Shown here: positions 1 through 12,275 of the stretch, piece after piece
Layout of the letters: each line of letters starts with the position of its first letter
Position numbering within the stretch: the stretch's first letter is position 1
Origin: Rosa chinensis
Lineage: Eukaryota; Streptophyta; Magnoliopsida; Rosales; Rosaceae
NCBI RefSeq assembly: GCF_002994745.2
Contig: NC_037094.1
Location: 70,226,801 to 70,290,800, forward strand
Reading direction: 5' to 3'
DNA: 64,000 nt
Notes under the pieces: generated by a model
The model's database searches: none
Seen by the model: only the letters and a program-made list of their open reading frames with translations
What the model was told of the DNA's origin: nothing
Position numbers and translations under genes: made by a program

Positions 1-1136
1 CTCCATGTTGTACATCACAAAACGCCTGCAATCCAATCTGTTCCTCACATAAAAATTGAAGTCAATGAATTTGAACTTTATAATGATATATCGACATTTT
101 AAACAGCTATGTACTTACGAGTCTTCTCCTTGTTGAGGGCAACTTTTAATGTCTTGCACATTCATTTTTCCATTATAGCTATCCCTGATCCATTTTATGC
201 TTTCTATCTCAGTTTCAGTCAGTGGAACTTCCATCAGTTTCAATTGTTCTTCTGAGCTGTTCTTTTCATCAAATTTCATTCGGCATCCTTGTTCTAGCAT
301 GTCATCTGCTTGGTCTTTGACTGCTGTCATCCAAGCTCTACCATTTCAATATGCATTTCCAATATCACAGCATAATCAATAATATGCTTTCTCTTTAAAT
401 TAAATATTAAAATAAATTACTATGACAGAAGAGTTTCATATCATTTTCTTGACATTTTAAAAGCAATCTCCAGTTAATGGTTTTTTTGGTTTCCTTGAAT
501 CACAATGGAACCATTTCTTCAAATCCTTGTAAAAAAATCAACAGTGTATGATGAAATCCTGATTCATGCGAAATTGGGAAGAATATATAGCTAGACCTAC
601 CAGATTCTGGAACATTGGTTCGCAGAGGTAGACGTACAGAATAGACCGTTAAATTTTCTGCCGAATGCTGTTTGAAAGAAAAACAGAAGACAAGTTATTA
701 TCAAATACAAATGATTTGCTTTGAATGTAGATTAATCGTTCCACTACTTACCCAGTATAAGGGGTTCATAAAAGATGGCACCTCTCAGAAACTTCAAAAT
801 GACATTTTTTATCATTATCATTATCTTTTTTTTTTCAGAGCCCAGAAGCTTAGTTTGGATAAATTGACACAAATATCTCTAAATGGAGTGTTTGAGTTAC
901 TGTTGGGCTTAATTTGAATAAGTGGTCACAGCTTCTATATCTAAAAGCTGAGTCACTCTTTGAGCAATACTAATCAGAAACTTTTATGAGCATACAAAAG
1001 AATTCTATATTGTGACAAAATAAAATACATTTATGAACAAACAAAATATGACTTTCATAAAGATTGAATCATAGTACCTCCAATTACCGATTTCATTAAA
1101 ATCCTCTTTTGCATCAATTAATTCCTCTATTCCCAT
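1..1136 (-). CDS. Unidentified protein, 5' exons only (gene continues off the left edge)
   Basis: I do not recognise this gene. A start codon at 1136 opens a short exon (1136-1078, beginning MGIEELIDAKEDF) that ends at a GT donor. Further coding-like exons follow on the minus strand: about 667-601 (contains VRLPLRTNVPESG), about 525-470 (contains KKWFHCDSRKPKKPLTGD), about 350-119 (acidic, contains EQLKLMEVPLTETEIES, clean GTAAGT donor) and 43-1 (contains EQIGLQAFCDVQHG). The first exon ends with two spare bases whereas the 667 exon reads best from phase 0, so an exon or an indel is missing from this model. The largest block reads through a TGA near its start unless that block begins at the ATG at 330. 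An untranslated leader with an intron lies between the TATA box and 1136. Function unknown; exon boundaries are my reading and only moderately certain. Confidence 0.4.
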
Positions 1137-1377
1137 AGCTGAATTCACACATCTTTATCCTGATACAAGAATAGATTAACAAAAAAAAATTAAAGCAAAT
1201 GAAGTTCGGAGTATGAAGTTATATAGAAGAAGTCTAGACCCAGAACGATAGGGAGCAAAACTCTCACTTACAAAGTATAAGAACCTGGGCGAATAGAGTT
1301 GTGAAGGCTCCCGAGCAGTAAGAGAGTGAACAGAAGAAGAAGAAGGAGGCGGCGCTAGCTAGGGTTCAATAGCGCTG

Positions 1378-1520
1378 TCTATTTATACCGGACTCCCCGA
1401 CCGGACTCATCTAACAATTACAAAGCCCATTTTTTTTTGGGCTTTTATTTAAGCCCAAGTTGTTTTATTAGTCGTCGTCTCTATTTCAAGTCTTCCACAG
1501 TGGTAGCAGAGTTTTGGAAA
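1378..1520. promoter_or_regulatory. Divergent promoter between the minus-strand gene and the PORR gene
   Basis: A TATA box (TATAAATAG on the minus strand, 1379-1387) lies upstream of the minus-strand gene, and the plus-strand PORR reading frame begins at 1521. The two starts are therefore served by little more than 130 bp. The interval contains mirrored GGGC/GCCC stretches (GGGCTTTTATTTAAGCCC near 1439-1456), which are common in promoters of plant organelle and translation genes (site II-like GGCCCA words). No equally clear TATA box is visible for the plus-strand gene. Confidence 0.45.
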
Positions 1521-2744
1521 ATGGCTTGGTGGCGCCTTCTTCTGACTCCCAAAACCTCAAAACCATCCTCCACAGCCAAACCCTAAACCCTAATCAAACT
1601 CTCCTCTTCACCTCCCCATTCTCCACCTCCTTCCTCATCACCAAAACCCCGAAGAAATTCAAGAAGCGCCGCAGAAACAAGACAGCCCGCGAACCAAGCT
1701 GGTCCAGACCCAACCCAACCTCCTCCCCACCTCGAACGCATCGTCACTCGCGACGCCCACTTCCGATTCCTCACCAAATCCAAAGAATACCTCTCGAAGC
1801 AGCCCCACCGCGTCCTCCGCCTCGACGACGCCGGCAAGCTCCACGCGAGCTCGGCTTCCCCCGCGGCCGGAAAGTCTCCAAGTCCCTCCAGCGCCACCCC
1901 TTGATCTTCGAAACGTACCGGCACGACGACAATAAGCTGTGGATTGGATTCACGGAGTTGATGGAAGGTTTGATGGAAGAGGATGGCGTTGATGGAGGCG
2001 ATGGAAGGGGACAGAGTCAACAAGGTGAGGAAGTTACTGATGATGTCAGCGAATAAGCGGATTCCGTTGAGCAAGATTTATCACTGCAGGTTGTTGTTTG
2101 GGATTCCTGAAGATTTTCGGGACAGGGTGGCGAAGTATCCTGATTATTTCAGGGTTGTGGTTGAGGGTGATGGGAAGAGAGTGCTGGAATTGGTGAAATG
2201 GGATCCTTTGTTAGCAGTTAGTAGTTTAGAGAGGGAGTTTGTGGTGAATGAGGATAAGGTTAAGAGGGCTTTTAGGTTTCCTGTGAAGCATGGGAAAGAT
2301 TTAGGTTTGGATGATGAGGATTCGAGGAAGTTGAACTTGTTGAATTCGCTTCCTTTGGTTTCGCCTATTCAGATGGGTCGAGATTGGACCTGTGGACATT
2401 GGAAGCTGAGAAGTATAGGGTGGGAATTTTGCATGAGTTTTTGAGCTTGACATTGGAGAAGAGGGCTTCTATACACCACATTGTGGAGTTCAAGGAGGAG
2501 TTTAGTTTGACTAAGCACACTTACCAGATGCTGTTTAAGCAGCCCAGGACGTTTTATTTGCCGGGACTGAGATGAACTGGGTTGTTTTCTTGAAAGATGC
2601 ATATGACCAGAATGGGGTTTGATTGAGAAGGATCCCCAAGTGGATTTCAATGAGAAGCTGTATAAGTATGCTGAAATGCAGGAAATGGAACCGGGTTATG
2701 ATTCATCTCAGCAACTGATAAGAGGGAATACACAATGCGAGTGA
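1521..2744 (+). pseudogene. PORR-domain (plant organelle RNA recognition) protein, multiply frameshifted
   Basis: Reading across frames gives an almost complete PORR protein. An N-terminal presequence-like segment is followed by a Lys/Arg-rich stretch, then LERIVTRDAHFRFL, GFPRGRKVSKSLQRHP, ANKRIPLSKIYHC, FGIPEDFRDRVAKYPDYF and VEFKEEFSLTKHTYQMLFKQ, all typical in order and spacing. Family members bind organellar RNA and promote group II intron splicing in chloroplasts or mitochondria; they are usually intronless and about 380-480 residues, which fits this 1.2-kb span. The frame shifts near 1555, 1690, 1841 (one base short), 1981 (two bases short), 2370 and 2565-2620, so no intact product is encoded as written. 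Apart from indels the codons look well preserved. It may be a young pseudogene or a working gene read with sequencing indels. The start at 1521 (MAWWRLLLTP) is the first ATG after the divergent promoter. Confidence 0.75.
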
Positions 2745-2799
2745 TTGTCTCGAATTCAAGGAACCTTGTTGGAGCTCCAATTTTCATGTTTTATTTCTG

Positions 2800-2962
2800 G
2801 TGGAGTAGCACTCTGGAGGAACCTTAAAGGTACAAGAAAATTGGTTGATCAGAGGTACCTTGATCCTTGACGTGACCGTACTTGTTTCTGTCTATTGCAA
2901 GATTTTAAGTCATAAGAAATGAGAAGTATGTGGTATGTACACCTTGACGGCACCTACAGAAT
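2800..2962 (+). repeat. Direct repeat copy 1 (about 160 bp)
   Basis: This block just after the PORR frame is repeated at 4465-4630. Shared stretches include TGGAG(T)GCACTC, GAGGAACCTT, ACAAGAAAATTGG, GATTTAAGTCA and TGTACACCTTG-like words in the same order, with scattered substitutions (roughly 80% by eye). The sequence between the copies (2963-4464) contains no recognisable gene; the weak reading frame at 3751-3951 has no family signature. Confidence 0.6.
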
Positions 2963-4464
2963 CTAGGGTTACCTTATCATATTGGTTATTGTATATGCTA
3001 TTTGCTGGTACTAGCCAGTAGTTGGCAACTAATATTGATGCACTTAATGATATTGAGCAACCAAAGGTCTAGTCTAATCTCATTCTACATGAAGGTGTTT
3101 CAATTTAAGATAATGAAATAGCCTTCTATACCTGTAATTACTGTATGTTGTTAATTTATGTCACAAATTATCAGTTGTGGCCTGAAGACAGCAACTCAGT
3201 TAATATGCAGGCTTTCTCGCACGTAATACATTTTATGTTGTTAACTCCAAGAGAAGACCTACAAATACTTTATGACTGTCAATATTCTACCAAGTCCAAG
3301 TTTCTTTGGTGGCTGTGAATGCAGCTCGATCATTTATCATTTACAGAAGTTCTAGCTTTTCAGAGATAAAAAAGCATGTTATCATCTCTTGTTGTGTATT
3401 CAGGTGCACTATAATGTAGTTGGTATCTGTGTATATCGTATCCAGATGTGGTTGTCGACTTGTCGCACTGAACTAAACTTTTTGCTGTCTGAATTTACAT
3501 TAACAATTTACATGTATTTTGCAGGTGGGAACCATCTTGCACATAGAACGTGGCAATGGTAGTTTTGGGGCACATCTCTTTTCCAAACAGCTCCTAACTA
3601 TGTGCATTGCAAACTATGAGGTCTTAGGAAGCCAAGTTCAGCTAAATTTAGAAGGGATCTTCCTGCGGTGATCGGTTCTTTCACTTCAAAACAGTTGCCA
3701 TATCTATCTGTCTCTTTTGATATGTTGCATTCTGCAAGATGTGGCCTTGATTGGGAGCAACGAGGTATCGGTCACAATTTATCTATCAGAATTTGCTCCT
3801 TCGTTTTTTCTTGGTCAAAATTGCATCTTTGTTAGGTACCATTTCTTTTATAGGTTTCCATTTGTCCATGCTTAGTTGTATATCTGCAAAGTCGGTCATT
3901 ATTGCGGAAATACAATACTTAAAAGCAGAATCAACAAATCTTTTCAAATGAGTTTGTTATCTGTCATTCTCTTTGGATGTTGTTAGATTCTTGCATTTTA
4001 TTTTCACTTTCATTTACCCACCCAGATAGTTTATCTTGTGTAGTAAATAATGTACTCTGGTTTTGTCACTTCCAAAAAGTGATCGAGTTATTTACTGAAA
4101 ATTAAAGAGAATGTGGTTGAGTCACTATCACTGAAGCACTTTAATCAGGTGCAGATCGGATCACATAAATTCAAATGAAATGTATTCTAAGATAACATCA
4201 CTACCAAATAGTAATGGCATTTCTTTGATATTTAAGTGAGACGTATATTGTTTCATTTCTATTTCTGAGTTCTACAGTTATCATGAACATTCTGCAATTG
4301 ATGCCATTCAGTATCTAGATTCTATTAGTGTCGTCATAAAATATAAAATGCCTTGCACAGTTGCACATAAAAGGAATTTACATAAAGCTGTTTACATGAA
4401 AAGTGGGTATGCAAATCCTACCGCATTGTTTGGGTACAAATTGAAATTGATGTGGAAAAATATA

Positions 4465-4630
4465 GTGGAGTGGCACTCTTGAGGAACCTTGGAGCCTACA
4501 AGAAAAATTGGTGGATCAGACGTATCTGGTGACCCTTGAGTCCTTCACATGATGTATCTTGCTTTTGTTTTCTGTTGGAGGATTTAAGTCAAAAAAGTAT
4601 GACCTACCATGTATACCTTGGCGGCAGGAT
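4465..4630 (+). repeat. Direct repeat copy 2 (about 160 bp)
   Basis: Second copy of the block at 2800-2962. The following DNA (4631-5600) holds no gene I can support; it looks like intergenic sequence between the PORR gene and the convergent LRR gene. Confidence 0.6.
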
Positions 4631-5599
4631 TGTTTATTTGTTATTGATTATTCAATTTACTTGGTATTCTGTAGATGATGGTGTGTAAAAAAAACTGTAC
4701 CTTAGAGCTTCAAGTTGCGGCAGGAGTTTTCATGTCTTTCCGGTAAGTGGTGCAAGAATGAACGATGATGAGATGATCATATATGGAAGGATCAACCCGG
4801 AAGCATGAGCACCAGGGCTTACTGATACTACTAAGGAACACAGATTTACTAACAGAGCTTTCGATCTTCCTCCCACTTTCAAGTAAATCATTTTCTTTTG
4901 TAGATTTCATGTACTTTAATATACAATGAAATTTAGCTCCAAAGTGATCTTTTAAGCTTGGAGCCTTGTAGAGTACCTTAATGAACGTAGTAATTTTATA
5001 TGACCTCATCAGGCTTAAGTTTTGGCTTATAGATTCATGGTCAATATTCCTAAAGGTCGAAAGTTAAAACTTCACAAGCTATCTTGTCGTTCTGGGTCAG
5101 ACATCGCATAAAGATGATATCATTGGAAGATAAGGCTAGAGATTTTGCTGTTGTTTGCGAGCATTATATTGTTCTTCATGTCTTTCCACGTCAAAGCATC
5201 TCCTTTTAAGGGACATAATTGATGTGGCTGGTCATCTGCTTCTTATAATTTAGCCTGATCTGGCTCTCACTCATTTGTCAAGCTCTTGATCTTTCACCGT
5301 TTAATACTAGAATTATGACAGACTTATACAAAATCTCATATACTTTGAGGTCCAAAGTTATGTGGCCTTGGAGTAGTGTTCTTCTATACAACCGTTGCTC
5401 GTACTAAACAGAGAACAGCAAATTCGAAAAAAAACTGCAGCCGGCACCATATTATTAACTGATGGGCAAAAACTGATTACATGAAACCACCAGGTTTTGT
5501 ATAGCTCTACAGACTATTATAAGACACTTGACACATAGGAAGGGAGACGCCCTCCTAGAATGTTTGTGTGCGCGCCAAATTTTGTGCAAGGTCCTAAAA

Positions 5600-7956
5600 C
5601 GAAAAAGCTTCTAATGGGATGAAGAAGGAAGCACAGCTGATGACTCTTTGGCTTCGCTCTTGGACTTCAGCATTCTCTTGTGTCCAACACTTGCAATGGC
5701 AGAGCTCTTGTGGCCGCGGTTTGGAAACGTTCGAGGTTTTCTTTGGTGATATGGAATCAGACCTTTTTCTGGGAACTGAGACACTTTGGGTAGCTTCTAC
5801 CTGTTTTTCTGCGAGGGTTCATCCGGATTTTCCTAATGCAGCTTTGGCTACACTATCTGTAACTGCTATTCCTTGCTCGTGGTGGCTTGATGGCTTGCTT
5901 GTTCAGGAAGACTAGCTTTGGGAGAAGACTTATAATAGTTTTGCGCAGCTGCTCATCGCCAATGTTGTTCTGGATCGGATTGCCTAATAGATTTCAGACC
6001 CTGTAGCGAGTTGTAGTTAGCAACAAGCTGGCCAAGTGCCTTTGTTGTTGATTATCTTGTTGAAGCTCAGGTCGAACTGTTAGCTTCAATAGCCTGTGTA
6101 GACCTTCAACATCACTGATTTGTTCCCAGCAAGATAGAGCTCCTTAAGTATGCTACAGCTGATAACCCTGGCATACATTAATCCACAATGAGTCAGTGAT
6201 CAGTTTGAAATGATATTTTCAAAGATAAAATTGGTGGTTGTAAAACCGGTCTGATTGGTTTATTACCGGCGTCCAATTCTAGAATCGATTGTAACTGAGG
6301 TTTAGTACTCGCAAATTGGCTTAATTCTCTCAGTCCTTCAATGGAGCTGATCTTGTTTTTGGACAAATCAAGTGTGTGAAGGCTCTTTGGCACGATCTGG
6401 AGTGATGTGAACTGCAAATTCAGAGGAAAAGTTAACACAAAGCTCAATAAGTTAGCTCAAGACATATTTTAAAGTTATAACTTCGATCTTTTGTTTCCCT
6501 TTCTGGCTTTCTGCTATAGCATACCTATGAAGTTGTTTGACAAGTTAACGGATCGAAGGCTGCAGAAGCATGAAATGATGGGGATGGCTTTTAAGCCCAT
6601 ACCAGAGATGTGAGCCACTGTAGACGAAGAGTTTAGAGTCTGGATTACGGTATTAGCATGCAATGTATCCTCTGAAAGGTTGGCATCGGGACCTCGAGTG
6701 AAGTAAGTTGAGCTTCTTGATCCAGGAGTTTGAGGAGAGGGTGGGGTTTGTGGAGTGACGACTCCATCATCTTTATCTTCGTTAGATAGAAGTGAGGAGG
6801 GTGTTGTGTCGAGATCTTTCATCCAGTCTAACACTCTCGAAGATGAGGATGCTTCTGTTGAGAATGCAACCCATTGGTTCTGAGGCCATAAGGATGAGGA
6901 TCTAATTTGAAAACCGGTCCAGCTCTGGTCATCATTCACGATGTTCTTCCCTTTGTCTACAGATTTAAAGGACAGAGGTGATTCCATCTTTTCGAATTGC
7001 ATAACTCTGTTTGGTTCAAGCGTATCCGAAGAGTACCCGCCTTGCATATTCAATTTAATTTTGTAGGGAAGTTGCTTTGGTGTTGCAGTGGATGATGATT
7101 TGTGCAGGTTCCTATGGCTCCAAAGAAACTTCCACCACAATCTTCTGCTTCTAGAAGGCAAAACTTGGCTTGAAGAATGCTTCTTGAGCATCACCTTATC
7201 AGCACTGAAATGGCTTCCCACAGAAGCAGGGCTTCCAGGATTAACATCCTTCCTTACCCTTCCATCCAATTCCTGCAATTGTTCAAAAGACTCTGTCTTC
7301 GAAGCACGCAACTTAGACTGCATCTTTCCATCCACCTTATGAGTCTCCAAATTCGAGCAAGACCGAGTTAGCTTTCGTGAACCCCAAAACTCTGCTTTCA
7401 CAACCCCAGGATCACTAAGATGCCCACTTTCTAGTCTATCCACACCCCTCCAGAGTCCTTATCAGATTCACAGCAATCCATCTTCCTTAATGAGACCTCT
7501 TCGCCCGCATTGGCTTCACTGACCTGAAGATCAGAGCCATTAGAGTTGATGGGGCTCTCTCCATGCTCATCTTCAGCTTCATAGGCTGCTTCACGTAACC
7601 CAATAAGGCTATCAGGACTCTTCACCTTGTCCTTGATAGGTTTCTTGTCAACACCATAAGGGATAAAGGCTCCGAAAGATTTCAAAGGCTTCAACCCATT
7701 AACTTCCACAGTTTTCACAGGTTGTTGTTGAAGCCTGAGTTGCAGGGTCCTAATTGCCTTGTCCACTTCACCTGCTTTTGCAGATTCACCATCTCCCTAG
7801 AAAGTTACACATGAAAATTGACCAAATAACAGAGTTTCAGGATTGAAAAAAAAATAAAAACCAAATGCATAAAAGTAACCAACTAGATTCTGAAATTCTT
7901 ACCTTAACCTTCTTCTTCTTCCTAACAATTAGAGAGAAGCAACTAATTTTTGCCAT
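5600..7956 (-). CDS. Leucine-rich-repeat protein (SDS22 / outer-arm dynein light chain 1-like), frameshifted
   Basis: Exon 1 is 7956-7903 (MAKISCFSLIVRKKKKVK), followed by a GTAAGA donor. Exon 2 is 7796-6525, a long Ser/Asp-rich low-complexity region (RLWWKFLWSHRNLHKSSS, WTGFQIRSSSLWPQNQWVAF) leading into the first leucine-rich repeat (LRSVNLSNNFI). Exon 3 is about 6411-6267 (SLHTLDLSKNKISSIEGL) and exon 4 runs from 6167 (ILKELYLAGNK, then GNPIQNNIGDEQLR and LLPKLVFLNKQAIKP) to a basic tail ending near 5600. This order of disordered N-terminus and C-terminal SDS22-type repeats matches plant genes annotated as outer arm dynein light chain 1 proteins; their role is not well established. Frames shift near 7441 (GTGTG, two extra bases), in exon 3 and several times in exon 4. 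Splice sites remain intact. Either pseudogene or sequence errors. Confidence 0.65.
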
Positions 7957-8655
7957 TCTGAATATGATAAACTCCTGAATCCTCAAGATCAAACAAAGCT
8001 TTGGTATTCTCCTAGTCTTTGATTTGTTGATGTTTTCTTCCAAGGTCAAGCTCGCATCTCCAAACTAAAGGTCTGATTGCTTTGAGGCTGCACCACTAAA
8101 AACTCGATCACATTGGATCAGGGGTTAACCATTATCAATGGGGAGGCACCAAACGATTAACAGAGGCCAATCGAAACCGGAAAACCGAAGACCAAGGCCA
8201 GTTCTTCCGGCTCCTGAGAATTTGTGATTGTCGGCCAGAGTTGTATCTGCTGCAGCTTCTCTCCAGAAGCTTTGAGATAATGTGTTTGTTCAAACCCTTC
8301 AAAAACCCAACAAAACAAAGGTGTCAGAACTTAAAACCCATTTTCAGAAACATTTCGAAACCCCCCAGAAAACCAGGCAAGACATGAACCTTTTGTGCAG
8401 AAAACAACAAACCCATCTCAATTAGCATCCAAAAACCTTAGCATACAACATGTGAGGATTAGTTTTCTTATATTGTAATTACCTGCCAGATTGCCAAAGT
8501 AGCTATACTGTAACTGTATTGGTTTCAAAAGTGACCCTTTTTTGCAACGAGATTTCAAAATGTGAAGGAGAGAGAGGTGATAACGGTGGTGGAGGGCAAT
8601 ATATTTACTCTCCACACCTAACACCACGACGAAAATCGAAAGAGTTCGACTCACG
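7957..8655 (-). promoter_or_regulatory. 5' leader and promoter region of the LRR gene
   Basis: Between the LRR start codon and about 8.65 kb the DNA is intron-like and leader-like on the minus strand; no other coding unit is supported. A conventional TATA box is not obvious. Upstream DNA to 9393 is AT-rich with no gene that I can support. Confidence 0.3.
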
Positions 8656-10001
8656 TCCTCCTCCTCTCTAGTTCTATGCCCCCTCGAGGAAACCTTTCTT
8701 TTGAATACAAAGGGAGAGACAGAGGCCTCTAGTCTCTACATCAAAGCAGAAAATTTGACACCGAGGATGTTCTTGAAGCGAAGAATGAGAGGTGGGTTTT
8801 TTTGGTTGAGTTGGAGAGAGGTGTATAAACCACAGGATGGAGGGACTAGAAATAGGGGAACTTTATTTAGAAGAGGCAGAGAAGAAAAGGACACAGAAAC
8901 GCGCCTGTTACACGGAATTCGTAAAATTATACATGTATTGAATAATAACAATAATTAACCTTCCATATATTATAAATGACTTGGATATTTCTCTTTCTTC
9001 CATGAAGATGAATTAGATATTCTTTCGAAAAAAGTATTGTATATAATCTTATTCTATAGCTTTTTTTTTACAAAAATTAGGTGGCTTTTCTAATTAGGTA
9101 ATGATTGAGGTAATCTGATTTGAATTCTGAATCTAGAGGTGGGCTAGTCTTAGAGGTGAGCCTTCTTTTTCATACGGCGATTCACTGAGCTTTAGCCCGC
9201 CGGGCGTTTGAATTTAAGTTCAGAATTTAAATCAAATTTAAATTTAAATTTGCGATCAGGATATATCAGAATTAAAATTTAGAATCTGGGTTAGTTTTAG
9301 ATGAGAACACGGACTTGGACTTCGTATCTTTACTTTTTGTTTTGTAACATTTGGAATGTGTATTGTATTCAGATTTATGTATACTTTTTTTTAGGAAATT
9401 TTTTAACAATAGTACCTGATAAATGACTCACTCCGAAGTTTGGTACATTTTCTTTCAAACAAATCAAAACGATACATGAACTTGTTATCTTGACTGAAAA
9501 TATGTACATGCCGTTATATGTCATTATATTCACCATTAGTCAGTGTGTTTTGGTCAAATTTATAAGGGTAAATCTGTCTTTTAAGGATTGATAAAGGAAA
9601 AAAAGAATAAACTCGTTTTCTCTCTCATTCCCTTTCTCTCCCCGTTTGTCACATATTTTGATGATGCTCGGAGCTGCTCAATTCTCCGTCACCGATCATC
9701 GCTCGAGTGTCGTTTTCCCGATTCCAAATACTCACTTGGCTGTTCTTCTTCTTCTTCTTCTCACACCATGGACTCAAATCGATCTGCAGCCTCTTCAAAC
9801 AAGATTTTCTCCACTAAACCTAAACCCAAATTGGATACCCACAATTCATAGAGTTTCAAGTTTTGAGTGATATGTAATTTGAGATTTTTAGGTTCAATTT
9901 TGTTTCTCTTACATGTGTATGCAACTGAGTTTGATGGGATTGTTTGTTGAGTTGTCAGAGTCAAGTTGTTGAGGAGGGAGGAGATTTCGGAGGATGTGGG
10001 G

Positions 10002-10520
10002 GTCGTTTGTTGAGAATCGGTCAATGTGAAGTCAAAAACCACAAATAAGCACAGCACACTAAGAGAAACAACCACAAAGATACCAGCACAAGAACACAGA
10101 TTTAAGGTGGTTCAGCAAAACTTTTGCCTACGTCCACCGGGCAGAAAAACGATCTTCCACTATATTTATAATGGGTACAACAAGAAAGAATAAGAAAACA
10201 AGGACTCTCTCTTCTCTTCCTATCTCTCCCTTCTTTGCCCTCTCTCACTCTCTAACTCCAAGAATGGAATAAACTTTGCTCTCTGTCTTTGTGATGAAAA
10301 GCCTAGAGCAGAAGCCCTCCTTATATAGCCATAAAGATATTAGCTTTCTTCACCGATTAGGAAACCTAATCCTATTGGTGGTAGGCAATTATGCCTTCTT
10401 CTTCTCTGTAATTAACAAGGATTACAGGTAATCCTACATCAATAAGGATTTTCATTCCTCATTGGAACTTCATTCATCAGTAGGAATCCAAAACCTATTG
10501 GGTAAACAATTCTCATACTT
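10002..10520 (-). repeat. Possible solo LTR or short LTR-type repeat nested in the MULE
   Basis: The stretch starts TGTTGAGAATC and finishes near AATTCTCAT, an imperfect inverted pair like LTR ends. It contains GGTGGTTCAGCAAAACTTTT and TATATTTATAATGG, words often seen in plant LTR leaders. I could not find a convincing 5-bp target duplication, so the boundaries and class are tentative. Confidence 0.35.
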
Positions 10521-10804
10521 TAAGACAATGGTCTTAGGAAAGACTCATGGGCTGGAAACCCAACATCATTGAGGCAAGCATAAGGGTTTCTGAGATAAAA
10601 AGTGATAATCTTGATGTCTCGTTTGTTCTCAATGAGAAAAACATTGAGGGAGTTGTCATCGATGTGAGGGAGAGGAAACGATATGGAGGTGGAGGCGGAG
10701 GCTACGACGTTGAGCTTGCCATCATTTTCCAGGTTGTGGATCTTGTAGGTGGGCGAAGATGTAGGGAAGAAGGCGAATTTGGACGGTGTGTATATAGACT
10801 CCAA
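10520..10804 (-). pseudogene. Captured gene fragment resembling an ABHD17-type alpha/beta hydrolase N-terminus
   Basis: The minus-strand reading frame contains KFAFFPTSSPTYKI, close to the well-known start of plant ABHD17-like (DUF-free) alpha/beta hydrolases, which begin with KFAFFPP..P.Y. Downstream IKIITFYLRNPYACL resembles the segment just before the hydrolase oxyanion loop. The GxSxG catalytic region is absent, so only the N-terminal part is present. Its position inside the MULE suggests transposon capture. The match rests on one strong motif, so it could be coincidental. Confidence 0.4.
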
Positions 10805-11712
10805 TTTATGGCATGTACAGAGCCTCTGAATCTATGGTTTTACGATTAAAAGATGCTTTTGCTTCTCTCAAAATCTCACTCGAATTTGGCTTCATATAGA
10901 TCTGAATTCTTGTCTCAGTTGACCGATCTTTCTGAAATACACTTTACCAATGTGTAAAGTAGATAGTCAGAACTTGTGACTTTGAACAAACTCGGCAATT
11001 CTTGCTATGAAAGAGTCATCCAGAACAATGTTTGGAGGCTTATGTTACAACTTATGGTTTAGCTATCGTACTTCTCATGCAAATATAAGAGCCTTCTTGC
11101 AGTCTCCAAGGCTATTTGACTCCTCAGCTACCAGTTTGGCCAGAACTCTCTTATAAACTCAAACACAATCATTATGTGCTCCCATTGTAGAATAGTATTA
11201 GCCAAATAAAATTTCTGATGAATTCTGTCAATTGGCCTCAATTAGGTTTTGAATTCAATCTTTTGAGCAGCATCATCATGTTCTAAAAACTCTTATAAAC
11301 ATTGCGAAAGCTCCACGTTCATTGAGTGAGGACAAGATGATAGGCTTCAGAGGATTGAAATGGGTTTTGGCTTTTGGGGTTTAAGGTGATTGGGAGTACC
11401 CACTAAAAAGTTAGTTTGGGCTTTTGTATTTTGTTTAGTTGGAAGTGCGTAAGGTGAGGTCATGAGTGAGTTGAGTTTGTGAGAGAAGTGCGGACTGCAG
11501 AGTTTCCACAGAGAGAGAGAGAGAGAGAGGATGAAATATTAAATTACCCTTTGAAAAATGAATAATTACATAAAGTTAACGGTGTAATTGACGCCATGTA
11601 CTGAAAGTGAGACGGGATTACAAGTTCATGTACTATTTTGATTTGTTTGAAAGAAAATGTATCGAACTTTCGAGTTGGCCATTTGTCGGGTACTTTTGTT
11701 AAATTTTTTTCC

Positions 11713-12275
11713 TTTTTTTAAGTGATGGATTTAAAAAAGAATTCATTTTGTGATTAAGGGAGAGACTTTTAGAAGCAGTACATGAACTTTTCGTCACTGA
11801 TAATTAAGAAACCTGAACTTAGATATATTATATATCGGTATCTGGACTAACAAACCCCACCCAATTATTGTACCTACCGTTAATGACTCTGTTAGTTAGC
11901 ATGTCACCTGGTATATTTCCAAGGGTAAAGTTGTCTCTTTGAAATTTTACTCTAGACACCCATCTCTCTCTCTCTCTCTCTCTCCCTGCCCGACTGTTCT
12001 CTGTCTTCTTCATCTGTTCTCTTCTCTCTCTTTTTTTTCTGTTAAAAACTGGTACAGACAAAACACCACAACAAGATCACATATAAATATATAGTACTTA
12101 TCCATACAATGGTCTTGTTTTTTGACTCCCCTCACCCTACCTCCCTCTTTTTGAGTCCTTGGCGTTGGGTCGGAAAACCACTCCTGGAAACTCCGTGTTC
12201 ATGGAGATCATCTTGTATTGGTCAATTATAGATTGAATCTTATCCAACTCCTCTTCTGATATTAATAAATTTTTT
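11713..12275. other. Intergenic, transposon-end-like sequence; no gene
   Basis: The words AGTACATGAACTTTTCG and the following CTGGACTAACAAACCCCACC resemble the outer part of a MULE-type terminal repeat, but I found no matching inverted partner in the window. A CT-dinucleotide run lies at 11962-11985. No coding region is supported. Confidence 0.35.

Larger units (their letters stand above)
9394..11712. mobile_element. MULE-type non-autonomous transposon (2.3 kb, long TIRs) carrying gene fragments
   Basis: The ends are long inverted repeats. The left end reads GGAAATTTTTTAACAATAGT and the right end, read inward on the minus strand, GGAAAAAAATTTAACAAAAG; both continue with near-identical CATTTTCTTTCAAACAAATC and ACATGAACTTGT words for about 150 bp. 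A T-rich 8-9 bp sequence (TTTTTTTTA left, TTTTTTTAA right) flanks it, compatible with a MULE duplication but low in complexity. No transposase is present. The interior holds a possible solo LTR (about 10002-10520) and a gene-like fragment (10520-10805, minus), plus a (GA)n run at 11511-11530. The remainder (9600-10000, 10860-11550) has no coding unit I recognise. Confidence 0.75.

Noticed and set aside
1583..2074. 163-codon frame on the minus strand opposite the PORR gene
   Set aside because: Shadow of the GC-rich PORR coding sequence; no family signature.
4710..5009. 99-codon minus-strand frame
   Set aside because: No conserved motif, no splice-compatible neighbours.
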